Of a stretch of DNA of 10,010 nucleotides, positions 1 to 5,925 are shown in pieces. How positions within the stretch are numbered: the stretch's first letter is position 1; each line of letters starts with the position of its first letter. Made by a program: the position numbers and the translations under genes. The notes beneath the pieces are model-generated. The model was not told the origin of the DNA. It saw only the letters and a list, made by a program, of their open reading frames with translations, and ran no database searches. Source of the DNA: an uncultured Ruminococcus sp. (GTDB taxonomy: Bacteria; Bacillota; Clostridia; Oscillospirales; Acutalibacteraceae); assembly GCA_902773245.1 (NCBI GenBank), contig CACYDY010000193.1, positions 1-10,010 on the forward strand. The letters are read 5' to 3'.

Positions 1-14
1 GGTACTGGCGGTTT

Positions 15-59
15 CCAAAGGCAGCGCCTTTGGCGGGCTTTTAAGGGCAGCGCCCTTAA
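15..59. repeat. Two tandem hairpins sharing a GGCAGCGCC core
   Basis: Two perfect inverted repeats stand side by side. CCAAAGGC (15-22) pairs with GCCTTTGG (26-33), and TTAAGGGC (41-48) pairs with GCCCTTAA (52-59). Each has an AGC loop, and the nine bases GGCAGCGCC occur in both. No T-tract follows either one. They look like interspersed structured repeats at the end of an upstream unit. Reading frames 1 and 2 run open through them by chance, but no gene is recognisable. Confidence 0.6.
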
Positions 60-74
60 CGATATATTGCTCCC

Positions 75-99
75 AAAAATGCCGCTGTGCGGCATTTTT
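75..99. terminator. Rho-independent terminator, probably bidirectional
   Basis: AAAAATGCCGC (75-85) pairs perfectly with GCGGCATTTTT (89-99) across a TGT loop. The stem has 11 bp, with a GC-rich core flanked by an A-tract and a T-tract. That is the textbook layout of an intrinsic terminator working in both directions. It would separate whatever lies left of the window from the phage-like locus. Confidence 0.8.
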
Positions 100-124
100 A
101 TAAAACCTTTGTGCATTTTGACTA

Positions 125-152
125 TTGTTTAATAGATTTGCTCATTTATAGT
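125..152 (+). promoter_or_regulatory. Weak candidate sigma-A promoter
   Basis: TTGTTT (125-130) and TATAGT (147-152) are separated by 16 nt. The -10 matches consensus at five of six positions, but the -35 matches at only three. A transcript from here would start just before the 169-233 structured element. The region is AT-rich, so chance matches are likely. TTGACT at 118-123 is a better -35 but lies 23 nt from the -10. Confidence 0.25.
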
Positions 153-168
153 AATAATGAAAGAGTTA

Positions 169-233
169 CAGGGGGTTCGGGGCGATAGCCCCGATAGGTG
201 GCGGGCGAAGCCCGTAGCCTCCTTAACCCCCTG
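169..233. repeat. Three-way-junction (clover-like) structured element
   Basis: A closing stem, CAGGGGGTT (169-177) with AACCCCCTG (225-233), encloses two hairpins. One is CGGGGC (178-183), GATA loop, GCCCCG (188-193). The other has GGTGGC (197-202) facing GCCTCC (217-222) with one T-T mismatch, then GGGC (203-206), GAA loop, GCCC (210-213). Almost every base is paired, in a window that is otherwise AT-rich. It could be a mobile structured repeat or a small RNA or leader structure. No tRNA or known riboswitch signature is recognised. Confidence 0.6.
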
Positions 234-297
234 ATAGTTGGCTACAGGAAGAACAAATTGAAATATGCGGTAATAAAGTTAAGCTGCATATAAAGTT

Positions 298-349
298 GGG
301 CGGTAATTGCCTGCGGTTGCTCGACCGCCCTCTTCCTTGAGGAAGAGGG
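298..349 (+). other. Paired hairpins directly upstream of element copy 1
   Basis: GGGCGGT (298-304) can pair with ACCGCCC (324-330). CCCTCTTCC (328-336) pairs perfectly with GGAAGAGGG (341-349) across a TTGA loop. The two stems compete for CCC at 328-330, so they may be alternatives. The second stem ends two bases before the conserved GTTGGG box. A different but similarly placed hairpin precedes copy 3. Confidence 0.5.
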
Positions 350-350
350 G

Positions 351-408
351 GTTGGGGGTGATGGTGACGACAATAATGTACAATAGAACCAAATACTTGG
401 GTCGACAG
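351..408 (+). promoter_or_regulatory. Conserved 58-nt element, copy 1 (portal leader)
   Basis: The element reads GTTGGGGG (351-358), TGATGGTGACGAC (359-371), a 30-nt spacer (372-401), then TCGACAG (402-408). The same arrangement with the same spacing recurs at 2809-2866 and 9772-9829. By eye, copy 1 matches copy 3 at all 13 bases of the second box and all 7 of the last. It matches copy 2 at 22 of 30 spacer bases, including AATAGAACCAA. It lies about 220 nt upstream of the portal start. Function is unknown. A late-gene control site, an RNA structure or a genomic repeat are all possible. Confidence 0.55.
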
Positions 409-610
409 GCAATAATCCTCAAGCTGTGGACAGTGATTTGTTATCTGCAACGCTTAAGTTGATGACATTGTGGTGGGCAGGCGTGGGGTACAGTTTTTTG
501 ATTGATTTGTTTGTACGTATTGGAAGCTTGTATGTTTATGACGATTATTTGAATAAAGTTTCATACGCTTTGCAGAGAATAATTATTACAAATAAATACT
601 ATCTGATTTG

Positions 611-625
611 AAAGGAGATGATCAC
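611..625 (+). promoter_or_regulatory. Extended Shine-Dalgarno deciding the portal start
   Basis: AAAGGAGATGATCAC closely follows the full complement of the 16S rRNA 3' end (AAGGAGGTGATC). The ATG at 618-620 lies inside this ribosome-binding sequence, with no spacer after GGAG, so it is unlikely to be the start. TTG at 627-629 lies 9 nt after GGAG and is the better start codon. Confidence 0.75.
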
Positions 626-626
626 A

Positions 627-1787
627 TTGAGATTGTTTAATAAAAATAAAAAACAAAACGCTTCGCCGCCGGTGGTTCAGACCGCTTCGAGGGAGAATAA
701 TCACCCTTTTCTTGAAATAGACAGGTATACGCCCTTGATGAGCGGAGAGTATCAGCTTTATTCCGCTTTGCGTGAGGCTGTTCCGGTTATTGACGCTGCT
801 TTGGATAAAATAGTTCGTCTTGTAGGCAGATTTAGCATTGAATGCGGCAGCAAACATCTCGAAAAGGATATAAATTTATTTTTGCAAACAGTCAGGTCGG
901 GCGCGGGAAACAGAGGGATAGATTCGTTTTTTGCGGTTTATCTCAGTCAGCTTTTGACATATGGCTCGGCGGTGGGCGAGATCGTTCTGAACGGGGACGG
1001 CAGTGAGATATATTCGCTGCTGAATGTTCCGCTTAAAAATATCGAGCTAACTTATGACAGCAATAAGATTGATATTCTTGTTTGCTTGAGTGATCTCGCA
1101 GGCGAGAAAAAAATTCTTCCGTATCAGAATTTGTTGTTTGTTTCCACTCTTAATCCCGAGCCGGGACAGCTTAAAGGTTGTTCGCTGCTTAAAGGGCTGC
1201 CGTTTGTGAGCGGTATATTGCTTAAAATTTATAATACCATCGGCGTTAACTGGGAAAGAGTGGGAAATGTCAGATTTGCCGTGACGTATAAGCCGAGCGG
1301 TGACAACGACAGGTCAATGAGCCGTCAGCGCGCGGAGAAGATCGCCGATGAGTGGAGCAAGGCTATGAGAGATACAAGCCGTGTGAGCGATTTTGTTTCG
1401 GTGGGGGACGTTTCGATAAAGGTTATCGGGGCGGATAATCAGGTTCTTGACAGCGAGGTTCCCGTAAGACAAATGCTTGAGCAGATTATGGCGAAGCTTT
1501 CCGTTCCGCCGTTTCTTCTGGGCATTTCGTGGAGTACGACCGAGAGAATGAGCAGTCAGCAGGCGGATATTCTGACGAGTGAGCTTGAATATTACCGAAG
1601 AATACTCGAAACCGTTATCACAAAGATTTGCGATGTCTGGCTTCAGCTCAAAGGCGTAAGCACAAATTATCAAATTGTTTGGGAAAATATTAATCTTCAG
1701 GACGAGCTTGATCTTGCAAAAGCAAGGCTTTACAGAGCGCAGGCGAAACAGATTGAAGAAAACTTGGAGGATTTTAATGGAGAATAA
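627..1787 (+). CDS. Phage portal protein
   Basis: Portal proteins form the dodecameric ring at one capsid vertex through which DNA is packaged and to which the tail attaches. This 386-aa product has a portal-like layout. The N-terminal tail is polar. A helix-rich segment follows at about residues 45-120 (VPVIDAALDKIVRLVGRFSI near 52-71). The central segment includes GQLKGCSLLKGLPFV (180-194), like the G-x-S-L-L stretch of many portals, and SVPPFLLGI lies at 292-300. The C-terminus (310-380) is charged, helical and Gln/Glu-rich. It is the first gene of the head module and overlaps the protease gene by 11 nt, as portal-protease pairs often do. The TTG start was chosen on Shine-Dalgarno spacing. 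The family call rests on sequence feel, gene order and size, not on a profile search. Confidence 0.85.
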   Translation: MRLFNKNKKQNASPPVVQTASRENNHPFLEIDRYTPLMSGEYQLYSALREAVPVIDAALDKIVRLVGRFSIECGSKHLEKDINLFLQTVRSGAGNRGIDSFFAVYLSQLLTYGSAVGEIVLNGDGSEIYSLLNVPLKNIELTYDSNKIDILVCLSDLAGEKKILPYQNLLFVSTLNPEPGQLKGCSLLKGLPFVSGILLKIYNTIGVNWERVGNVRFAVTYKPSGDNDRSMSRQRAEKIADEWSKAMRDTSRVSDFVSVGDVSIKVIGADNQVLDSEVPVRQMLEQIMAKLSVPPFLLGISWSTTERMSSQQADILTSELEYYRRILETVITKICDVWLQLKGVSTNYQIVWENINLQDELDLAKARLYRAQAKQIEENLEDFNGE

Positions 1788-2745
1788 TAACAGCATACAG
1801 AAAGTGAGCAAGGAAGAGCTTTCGCTTATCAACAGCTACACAAGAAAGGAACTTACGGAGAATGATGTTTACACATTTTCGGTTGTTCTTTGCGACAATG
1901 ATGTTGACAGAGATTTTGAATACTTTACGGGCGATACTCTCGAAACGCTTTCAAAAATGTTTGAGGGAGTTACCGGGATCTATGATCACGACCCTAAAGC
2001 GAAAAATCAGGTGGCAAGGATCTACAGCTGCAAAACGGAGAATCTTTCTCCGAAGAAAACAGCTTACGGCGAGGATTACATAAGACTTGTAGCTAAGGCT
2101 TATTTGCCGAGGTGCGAGGGCAATAATGATTTTATCGCAATGCTTGATTCGGGGATAAAAAAAGAAGTGAGCGTTGGCTGCGGGATCGAAGAATGCAGCT
2201 GTTCGATTTGCGGTGAGGATATGAGAAGAAAATCCTGCGGTCACATTAAAGGCGAATATTATAAAGGAAAAATGTGCTGCGGCGTTTTAAAAAATCCGAC
2301 AGACGCATATGAGTGGTCGTTTACGGCGGTGCCGGCTCAGCGAAAAGCCGGCGTTATCAAAAGCTTCTGCAAGGGTGACGACGAGAGAGTTGTCGACCGC
2401 TTTTTGAAAAGCGTAAACGGCAGATCGGGTGAGATAGTTGTTGATCGGGAAGAGGTTGAGTCTTTGAAAAAATATGTTGAAGCATTGAAAAGCAAAGCCG
2501 AAGAGAACGGTAAGTACAAAGCGTTTTTGCAGCTTGAAACCGTCAAGACGGGCGTTACCGCCAAGCTTGGAATAGAAAGCGATCTTTTGGAGAGTATGGT
2601 CAGGGGATTGAGTATTGACGAGCTTTTGAGATTGAAGGAAACCTTCGAGAAGAAAAAAGCCGAGATACTGCCGGTGAGATCGCAGGTGTTCGGTCAGTTT
2701 GGAGAGTCGAGAAGCGAAACCGAGAATGCTTATTTTAACATTTAA
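1777..2745 (+). CDS. Capsid maturation protease with Cys-rich insert and scaffold-like C-terminus
   Basis: The start is ATG at 1777, with GGAGG at 1766-1770. In-frame TTG codons further upstream lie inside the portal gene and have no such site. The 322-aa product resembles HK97/S78-type prohead proteases, which cleave the capsid delta domain or scaffold inside the prohead. Candidate catalytic residues are His71 in GIYDHD and Ser132 in KKEVSVGCG. EWSFTAVPAQ (179-188) matches the strand that follows in this fold. Between them lies a Cys-rich stretch with Cys135, 140, 142, 145, 154, 167, 168 and His156, which could bind zinc. Residues 200-322 are charged and predicted helical (for example 225-250 and 278-297), as in a fused scaffold. 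It sits between portal and capsid, the normal place. A weak CGGATAT/ATATCCG hairpin (2752-2776) follows the stop without a T-tract. Confidence 0.82.
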   Translation: MENNNSIQKVSKEELSLINSYTRKELTENDVYTFSVVLCDNDVDRDFEYFTGDTLETLSKMFEGVTGIYDHDPKAKNQVARIYSCKTENLSPKKTAYGEDYIRLVAKAYLPRCEGNNDFIAMLDSGIKKEVSVGCGIEECSCSICGEDMRRKSCGHIKGEYYKGKMCCGVLKNPTDAYEWSFTAVPAQRKAGVIKSFCKGDDERVVDRFLKSVNGRSGEIVVDREEVESLKKYVEALKSKAEENGKYKAFLQLETVKTGVTAKLGIESDLLESMVRGLSIDELLRLKETFEKKKAEILPVRSQVFGQFGESRSETENAYFNI

Positions 2746-2808
2746 AGCTGACGGATATTGTATGTTAATATATCCGAAAATTAGAGGATTCGGAGTTCAA
2801 GCGAAGGT

Positions 2809-2866
2809 GTTTGGGGATTGGGAGGCGTCAATAGTGAAAAATAGAACCAACTTTTTTGATCGACAC
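2809..2866 (+). promoter_or_regulatory. Conserved 58-nt element, copy 2 (capsid leader)
   Basis: GTTTGGGG (2809-2816) is followed by a divergent second box (2817-2829, 6 of 13 bases as in copy 1). A 30-nt spacer (2830-2859) contains AATAGAACCAA at the same offset as in copy 1. TCGACA follows at 2860-2865. By eye it matches copy 1 at about 41 of 58 positions with no gap. It lies about 110 nt before the capsid start. A short CCGAA/TTCGG stem (2774-2778 with 2789-2793) lies upstream. Confidence 0.5.
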
Positions 2867-2869
2867 GCA

Positions 2870-2906
2870 AAAAACTAAAGTTTTTGGGTTAGTGGTAATT
2901 ATACCA
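2870..2906 (+). promoter_or_regulatory. Small inverted repeats in the capsid leader
   Basis: AAAAAC (2870-2875) pairs with GTTTTT (2880-2885). TGGTA (2893-2897) pairs with TACCA (2902-2906) across ATTA. The second could be a small operator. On the minus strand it contains TATAAT. Both are short and AT-rich, so chance is a fair explanation. Confidence 0.25.
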
Positions 2907-2975
2907 TAACAGTGTCAGACTGCGTTATTATTATCAAATAGAATTAATACTTATTTAAGAAAGGAAAGTTTAATT

Positions 2976-3986
2976 ATGGCAATTTATGAAAATATCACAA
3001 TCGAAAAAGGTATGTATAATCCGAGCGGCTACGGTCTTACAAAGACTCTCGAAAAGCTTGATCCAAGTGAAAACTACAAGGGAACTTCACTCGAAGGACT
3101 TGACGCTTTTCAAAGACAGCTCAAGCGTTTTGACATCAAGGTCAGCGGCGCAGGAAGCGACTGCGTTGAGAAATTCTTCCAGACCTCTTCGTCGGCTGCT
3201 CTTTTCCCGGAGTATGTGAGCCGCGCGGTTCGTCAGGGTATGGAACAGGCTGATATGCTTAAAAATATTATCGCTACAGTCACTCATATTGATTCGATGG
3301 ATTATCGCTCGATCGCTTCCGTTCCGACTGAATCGGAAAAGGAACTCGTCCAGGTTGCCGAGGGTGCGCTTATTCCCGAAACTGCGGTGAGAACGGCTGA
3401 GAACCTTGTTACGCTTAAAAAGAGAGGCAGAATGCTTGTTTCGTCTTATGAGGCGCTCCGTTTTCAAAGACTTGATCTGTTTACGGTGACGCTGCGTCAG
3501 ATCGGCGCTTACATAGCAAGAAGTCAGATGAAGGACGCTATTTCGGTGCTGATAAGCGGTGACGGAAACTCTAATCCGGCTTCTACTGTTTCGGTAGATA
3601 CTTCCGGAACACTCACCTATAACGACCTTGTTTCCCTTTGGAGCGCACTCAATCCGTATCAGCTCAATACGATCATTGCTCCGACAAGCATGGTTTCTTC
3701 GATGCTTAATATGAGTCAGATGCAGGACGCAATCGCAGGAAATACCTTCCATGGCACCGGAAAAATGGTTACTCCGCTTGGCGCCGAGCTTATTCACGCG
3801 CCGAGCATGGAGAACGGCAAGATCATCGGTCTGGACAAGAATTTTGCCCTTGAAATGGTTATTGCGGGTGATGTTACGACAGAGTATGACAAGCTTATCG
3901 ACAGACAGCTCGAACGCGCGGCTATAACTTGCATTGCAGGATTTGCGAAGATTTTTAACGACGCTGCGAAAATCCTGACTGTTTGA
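2976..3986 (+). CDS. Major capsid protein, HK97 fold
   Basis: This 336-aa protein would be the main shell subunit. A good Shine-Dalgarno (AAGAAAGGAAAG, 2957-2968) precedes ATG 2976. The N-terminal ~85 residues are polar and would form the N-arm. FPEYVSRAVRQGMEQADMLK (residues about 77-96) is the segment that begins the folded core in many clostridial phage capsids. SVPTESEKELVQVAEGALIP follows, in the region expected for the E-loop and spine helix. The last third (NTIIAPTSMVSSML through ERAAITCIAGFAKIFNDAAK) has the alternating strand and helix pattern of the A-domain. It has no strong proteolytic delta domain, which agrees with the scaffold being fused to the preceding protease. It has its own 230-nt leader with a conserved element, which suggests separate and stronger expression. 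Codon use is more regular than in neighbouring genes, as expected for an abundant protein. Confidence 0.87.
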   Translation: MAIYENITIEKGMYNPSGYGLTKTLEKLDPSENYKGTSLEGLDAFQRQLKRFDIKVSGAGSDCVEKFFQTSSSAALFPEYVSRAVRQGMEQADMLKNIIATVTHIDSMDYRSIASVPTESEKELVQVAEGALIPETAVRTAENLVTLKKRGRMLVSSYEALRFQRLDLFTVTLRQIGAYIARSQMKDAISVLISGDGNSNPASTVSVDTSGTLTYNDLVSLWSALNPYQLNTIIAPTSMVSSMLNMSQMQDAIAGNTFHGTGKMVTPLGAELIHAPSMENGKIIGLDKNFALEMVIAGDVTTEYDKLIDRQLERAAITCIAGFAKIFNDAAKILTV

Positions 3987-4003
3987 TGAAGGGCGGGGAA
4001 AAA

Positions 4004-4384
4004 GTGAATTTTGAGAATGTTTTTGAACGTTTCAAAAGCTATGCCGATCTGAGTGAGAATGACGCCCAAAAATGGGAGTATCTTGTTTATGACTCGATCG
4101 GCGAGGTCAGATGTATGCTTCTTCCCGGCTGTGATGTTGAGGGTAACTGTCACCGTTTGATAACGGCGGCAGCAGCCCTTGCGTTTTATAGATATCATTG
4201 CATTTGTGCCGCAAGGCGCGGCGCCGATAGCTTTAAAGCCGGTGATGTGACGGTTAATATCTCGGATAAGGGAGTCGAACACGCACACAGAATGTACAGG
4301 GAAGCTATGCAGAATATCAGCGATATTGTCGGTGTAGATGATTTTGTTTTCGGGAGGATAGATAGTATTTGTACAGAGAGCTGA
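4004..4384 (+). CDS. Head-tail connector protein, gp6-like
   Basis: This gene lies directly after the capsid gene, where the first neck (adaptor) protein normally is. The 126-aa product is mostly helical: FENVFERFKSYADLSENDAQ at the N-terminus, RLITAAAALAFYRYHCICAA (51-70) as a long central helix, and HAHRMYREAMQNISDIVG (93-110). This fits the small helical connectors that dock under the portal ring. The start is uncertain. TTG 3983 and ATG 3986 overlap the capsid stop but lack a ribosome site. GTG 4004 has GGGCGGGG (3991-3998) at 5 nt spacing and gives the N-terminus MNFENVF. Translation may be coupled to the capsid gene. Six cysteines and histidines cluster in the centre without an obvious metal motif. 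The family assignment depends largely on position and size. Confidence 0.65.
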   Translation: MNFENVFERFKSYADLSENDAQKWEYLVYDSIGEVRCMLLPGCDVEGNCHRLITAAAALAFYRYHCICAARRGADSFKAGDVTVNISDKGVEHAHRMYREAMQNISDIVGVDDFVFGRIDSICTES

Positions 4385-4722
4385 CGGAGAGTATGATAAA
4401 AGCCTATGGCAGAGAATGTGAAATTAAAATAGGTTCAAGCAGTCAAAAGATAAACTGCAGGGCGTTTGTAAATCCTCTGTTTTATAAGAATAAGAGTATG
4501 TCGGAAAATCCCGTCTTTTTTGACGGATTTTACAGCGGAGGATATTGGCAGTATATAGGACAGGCTGACGTGGAGCTTGACAATATGCCTTTTGGCACTA
4601 CTGTTGTTTGTGATAATGAAGAGTTTCTGATAAAGAGAGCGGAAAGGTTTTTCATTGACAACACGGCGGTGTATACTATGGCGGTCTTGAAGAAGAAAAC
4701 AAGGAGCGATGATAATGCTTGA
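4369..4722 (+). CDS. Head-closure (stopper)-like protein
   Basis: The product has 117 residues and probably belongs to the small beta-rich neck proteins that close the head after packaging (XkdH/gp16-like position). It starts at TTG 4369, with GGGAGG (4352-4357) 11 nt upstream, and overlaps the previous gene by 16 nt. The N-terminal helix ELTESMIKAYGRECEIKI is followed by alternating strands, including QYIGQADVELDNMPFGTTVV and EEFLIKRAERFFI. A basic C-terminus (VLKKKTRSD) ends it. The strand-rich body with a 'property of the tested value' style ending resembles other head-tail joining proteins. I infer the role from location between connector and terminator. No catalytic residues are expected or seen. 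Confidence 0.55.
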   Translation: MYRELTESMIKAYGRECEIKIGSSSQKINCRAFVNPLFYKNKSMSENPVFFDGFYSGGYWQYIGQADVELDNMPFGTTVVCDNEEFLIKRAERFFIDNTAVYTMAVLKKKTRSDDNA

Positions 4723-5428
4723 AATTATTGACCAGATGATCGCTGCCGTAAATAACAGTTCGGAAAATTACACTGCAAAAAGAGCTTTTGAAGAGCAGGC
4801 TGTCAATTGTCCGATCAATAAGACAACCGCTTATTTTGTAGTTTCCGAGGTGCGTGAAAAAGAGGCGCAGGTTGTTGTATGGGTTTGCAGCAGTGCCGAA
4901 AGCGGAGCATACGGCAGTGTTTCGGCAGCGTGTGCGATTTATAATATCTTGTTTGAGGGCGGTTTTGAGATATTATCGGGAAAAGTCGGTGAAACGGAGT
5001 TTAACGAAAAATCAGACGGTTTTGTCACTAAAATTACGCTGACGGTGGCTGACGGTTCGCTTGATTTCAATGAAGCCGAAGCGGTGAAATACAACTTGAA
5101 TATGCAGCTTAGCAGCACGGAAATAGTATGGTTTGTGGCGGATTCGGCGGAGTTTACGATGGCAAATGAGGCTTTTGGGATCAATTCGTTTTTTGAGGAC
5201 GAGCCTGTCGGGTACAGAAAGTTTGTGAACAAACGCAAGCTAAAGCTTGGGGGTGTTTTAAAGCAGGAAATTGAACGTATGGCAGATCACCCTTTTTTTG
5301 GGTTGTATATTCATAAAACCAATGAGAATTTCAGTAAATGCTTTTGCGAAAGTATGAAAATGGATCTGCAGGGTGACAAGGGTGATTGTGTGATAGCTTT
5401 GGGGGATAGGGTCGATAATTCGGAATAA
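4715..5428 (+). CDS. Tail-terminator-like protein with an unrecognised C-terminal domain
   Basis: ATG 4715 has AAGGAG (4701-4706) 8 nt upstream. ATG 4709 is only 2 nt from it and is less likely. The gene overlaps the previous stop by 8 nt. Residues 1 to about 115 of the 237-aa product look like a tail completion/terminator protein: a helix (LEIIDQMIAAVNN), paired strands, a central helix SVSAACAIYNILFEGGFEIL (68-87), then a strand pair ending ITLTVADG. Residues from about 120 to 237 form a second part (AEAVKYNLNMQL, IVWFVADSAEF, EPVGYRKFVNKRKL, SMKMDLQGDKGDCVIAL) that I do not recognise. It is strand-rich and could be a tube-like or adaptor domain. Usual terminators are 110-150 aa, so this is nearly double. 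It is the last neck gene before a non-coding gap. Confidence 0.5.
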   Translation: MLEIIDQMIAAVNNSSENYTAKRAFEEQAVNCPINKTTAYFVVSEVREKEAQVVVWVCSSAESGAYGSVSAACAIYNILFEGGFEILSGKVGETEFNEKSDGFVTKITLTVADGSLDFNEAEAVKYNLNMQLSSTEIVWFVADSAEFTMANEAFGINSFFEDEPVGYRKFVNKRKLKLGGVLKQEIERMADHPFFGLYIHKTNENFSKCFCESMKMDLQGDKGDCVIALGDRVDNSE

Positions 5429-5793
5429 CCGAAAAAGCTTTTTGTTTGAATGCTTCTGTCACGGAACTGACCAAGGCGAAGCCGGTTATTTTACATACCA
5501 CTATCCACGGCTTGAAAAAAACGGAAAGCAAATGACCGGGTTCGGGGGCAGGGAAAATGGCGATAACTGAACACTGAAAAATGAATAATGAATAATGATG
5601 GAAAACGCTTCGCTCTTTTATTTATCTTTTTATAAGTTATTTATATAAAAGCAGGAGCGAAGCGACTCCTATATTTTTAAGCATTAAATCAACAATTTTC
5701 AATTTTCAGTTTTTAGTTTTCAGTAAATATTTCAACAGCCGATCATTGCGGGGAAGCTGCGCTAAACTATGAATTTATTGAAAGGAAGAAAAA
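5429..5793. other. Intergenic gap at the head-baseplate junction
   Basis: No supported gene lies in this 365-nt stretch. TTCGG/CCGAA (5419-5423 with 5429-5433) and the palindrome AAAAAGCTTTTT (5432-5443) just after the stop may form a weak terminator. A frame open from 5397 to a TGA at 5568-5570 has no credible start. The right part is a MITE-like repeat (5566-5724). In related contractile phages this junction carries sheath, tube and tape-measure genes. None is here. Confidence 0.65.
5566..5724. repeat. MITE-like interspersed repeat, 159 bp
   Basis: The left end (ACTGAACACTGAAAA, then two tandem GAATAAT units) and the right end, read on the other strand (ACTGAAAACTAAAAACTGAA), are imperfect inverted repeats. 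Inside, CGCTTCGCTC (5606-5615) pairs perfectly with GAGCGAAGCG (5655-5664). TTTTAT (5616-5621) also pairs with ATAAAA (5645-5650), giving a long hairpin. A competing AGGAG/CTCCT hairpin lies at 5653-5670. No transposase is encoded. The composition (TGAAAA/ATGAATAATG tails, GCTTCGC core) resembles interspersed repeats I associate with clostridial genomes. That comparison is from memory. Confidence 0.6.
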
Positions 5794-5925
5794 ATGAATA
5801 CAAAAGAACAAGATGAAAATTACAGCACAAACGAAAATCAAGCCGAGGAGATATCGGAGATTTACGAAAGACAATCAAGACGTTATTCAAAAAATCTTGA
5901 CCAATCGGGAGATGAAACAAATTGA
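5794..5925 (+). CDS. Small charged protein, 43 aa, unknown
   Basis: ATG 5794 has AAAGGAAG (5781-5788) 5 nt upstream, a strong site, and the stop overlaps the start of the next gene (TTGA at 5922-5925). The product is very polar: an Asn/Glu/Gln-rich N-terminal half, then ISEIYERQSRRYSKNL (residues 20-35), which could form one amphipathic helix. I do not recognise a family. It is the first gene of the baseplate operon, at the place where a small protein or the end of the tape-measure region lies in PBSX-like clusters. It could be a remnant or a short assembly chaperone. The strong ribosome site and coupling argue that it is translated. Confidence 0.6.
   Translation: MNTKEQDENYSTNENQAEEISEIYERQSRRYSKNLDQSGDETN

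Larger units (their letters stand above)
1..626. other. Non-coding upstream region of the locus
   Basis: This 626-nt stretch has no ORF with a credible ribosome site and recognisable product. It holds the tandem hairpins, the terminator, the three-way-junction element and copy 1 of the 58-nt element. From 409 to 610 it is AT-rich leader with nothing further that I can identify. Terminase genes, which normally end just before the portal, are absent from it. Confidence 0.7.

Noticed and set aside
1..132. Frames open from the left edge (end of an upstream gene)
   Set aside because: Two frames are open, but both run through perfect hairpins and the terminator. No protein signature is seen.
169..233. 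tRNA gene
   Set aside because: The fold has three stems only, and lacks a T-loop sequence, an anticodon-loop pattern and a 3' acceptor end.
223..450. Minus-strand 75-aa frame across element copy 1
   Set aside because: It reads through hairpins and the conserved element, is rich in Pro/His/Arg as expected from G-rich DNA, and has no supported start.
426..611. Plus-strand 61-aa hydrophobic frame before the portal
   Set aside because: It begins at a GTG without a ribosome site, in AT-rich leader DNA. The hydrophobic character follows from T-rich composition.
1314..1832. Minus-strand 172-aa frame opposite portal and protease
   Set aside because: It spans the overlap of two supported plus-strand genes and shows no recognisable features.
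3087..3797. Minus-strand 236-aa frame opposite the capsid gene
   Set aside because: It is a codon-usage shadow of a clear capsid gene. It is rich in Arg, Ser and His and has no domain pattern or ribosome site.
5419..5443. Terminator after the neck gene
   Set aside because: TTCGG/CCGAA and AAAAAGCTTTTT are short, and the stem has no GC-rich core followed by a T-tract. I mention it only within the gap entry.
5566..5724. CRISPR array from the repeated ATGAATAATG units
   Set aside because: The units are tandem and unspaced, at the end of an inverted-repeat element. There are no regular spacers.
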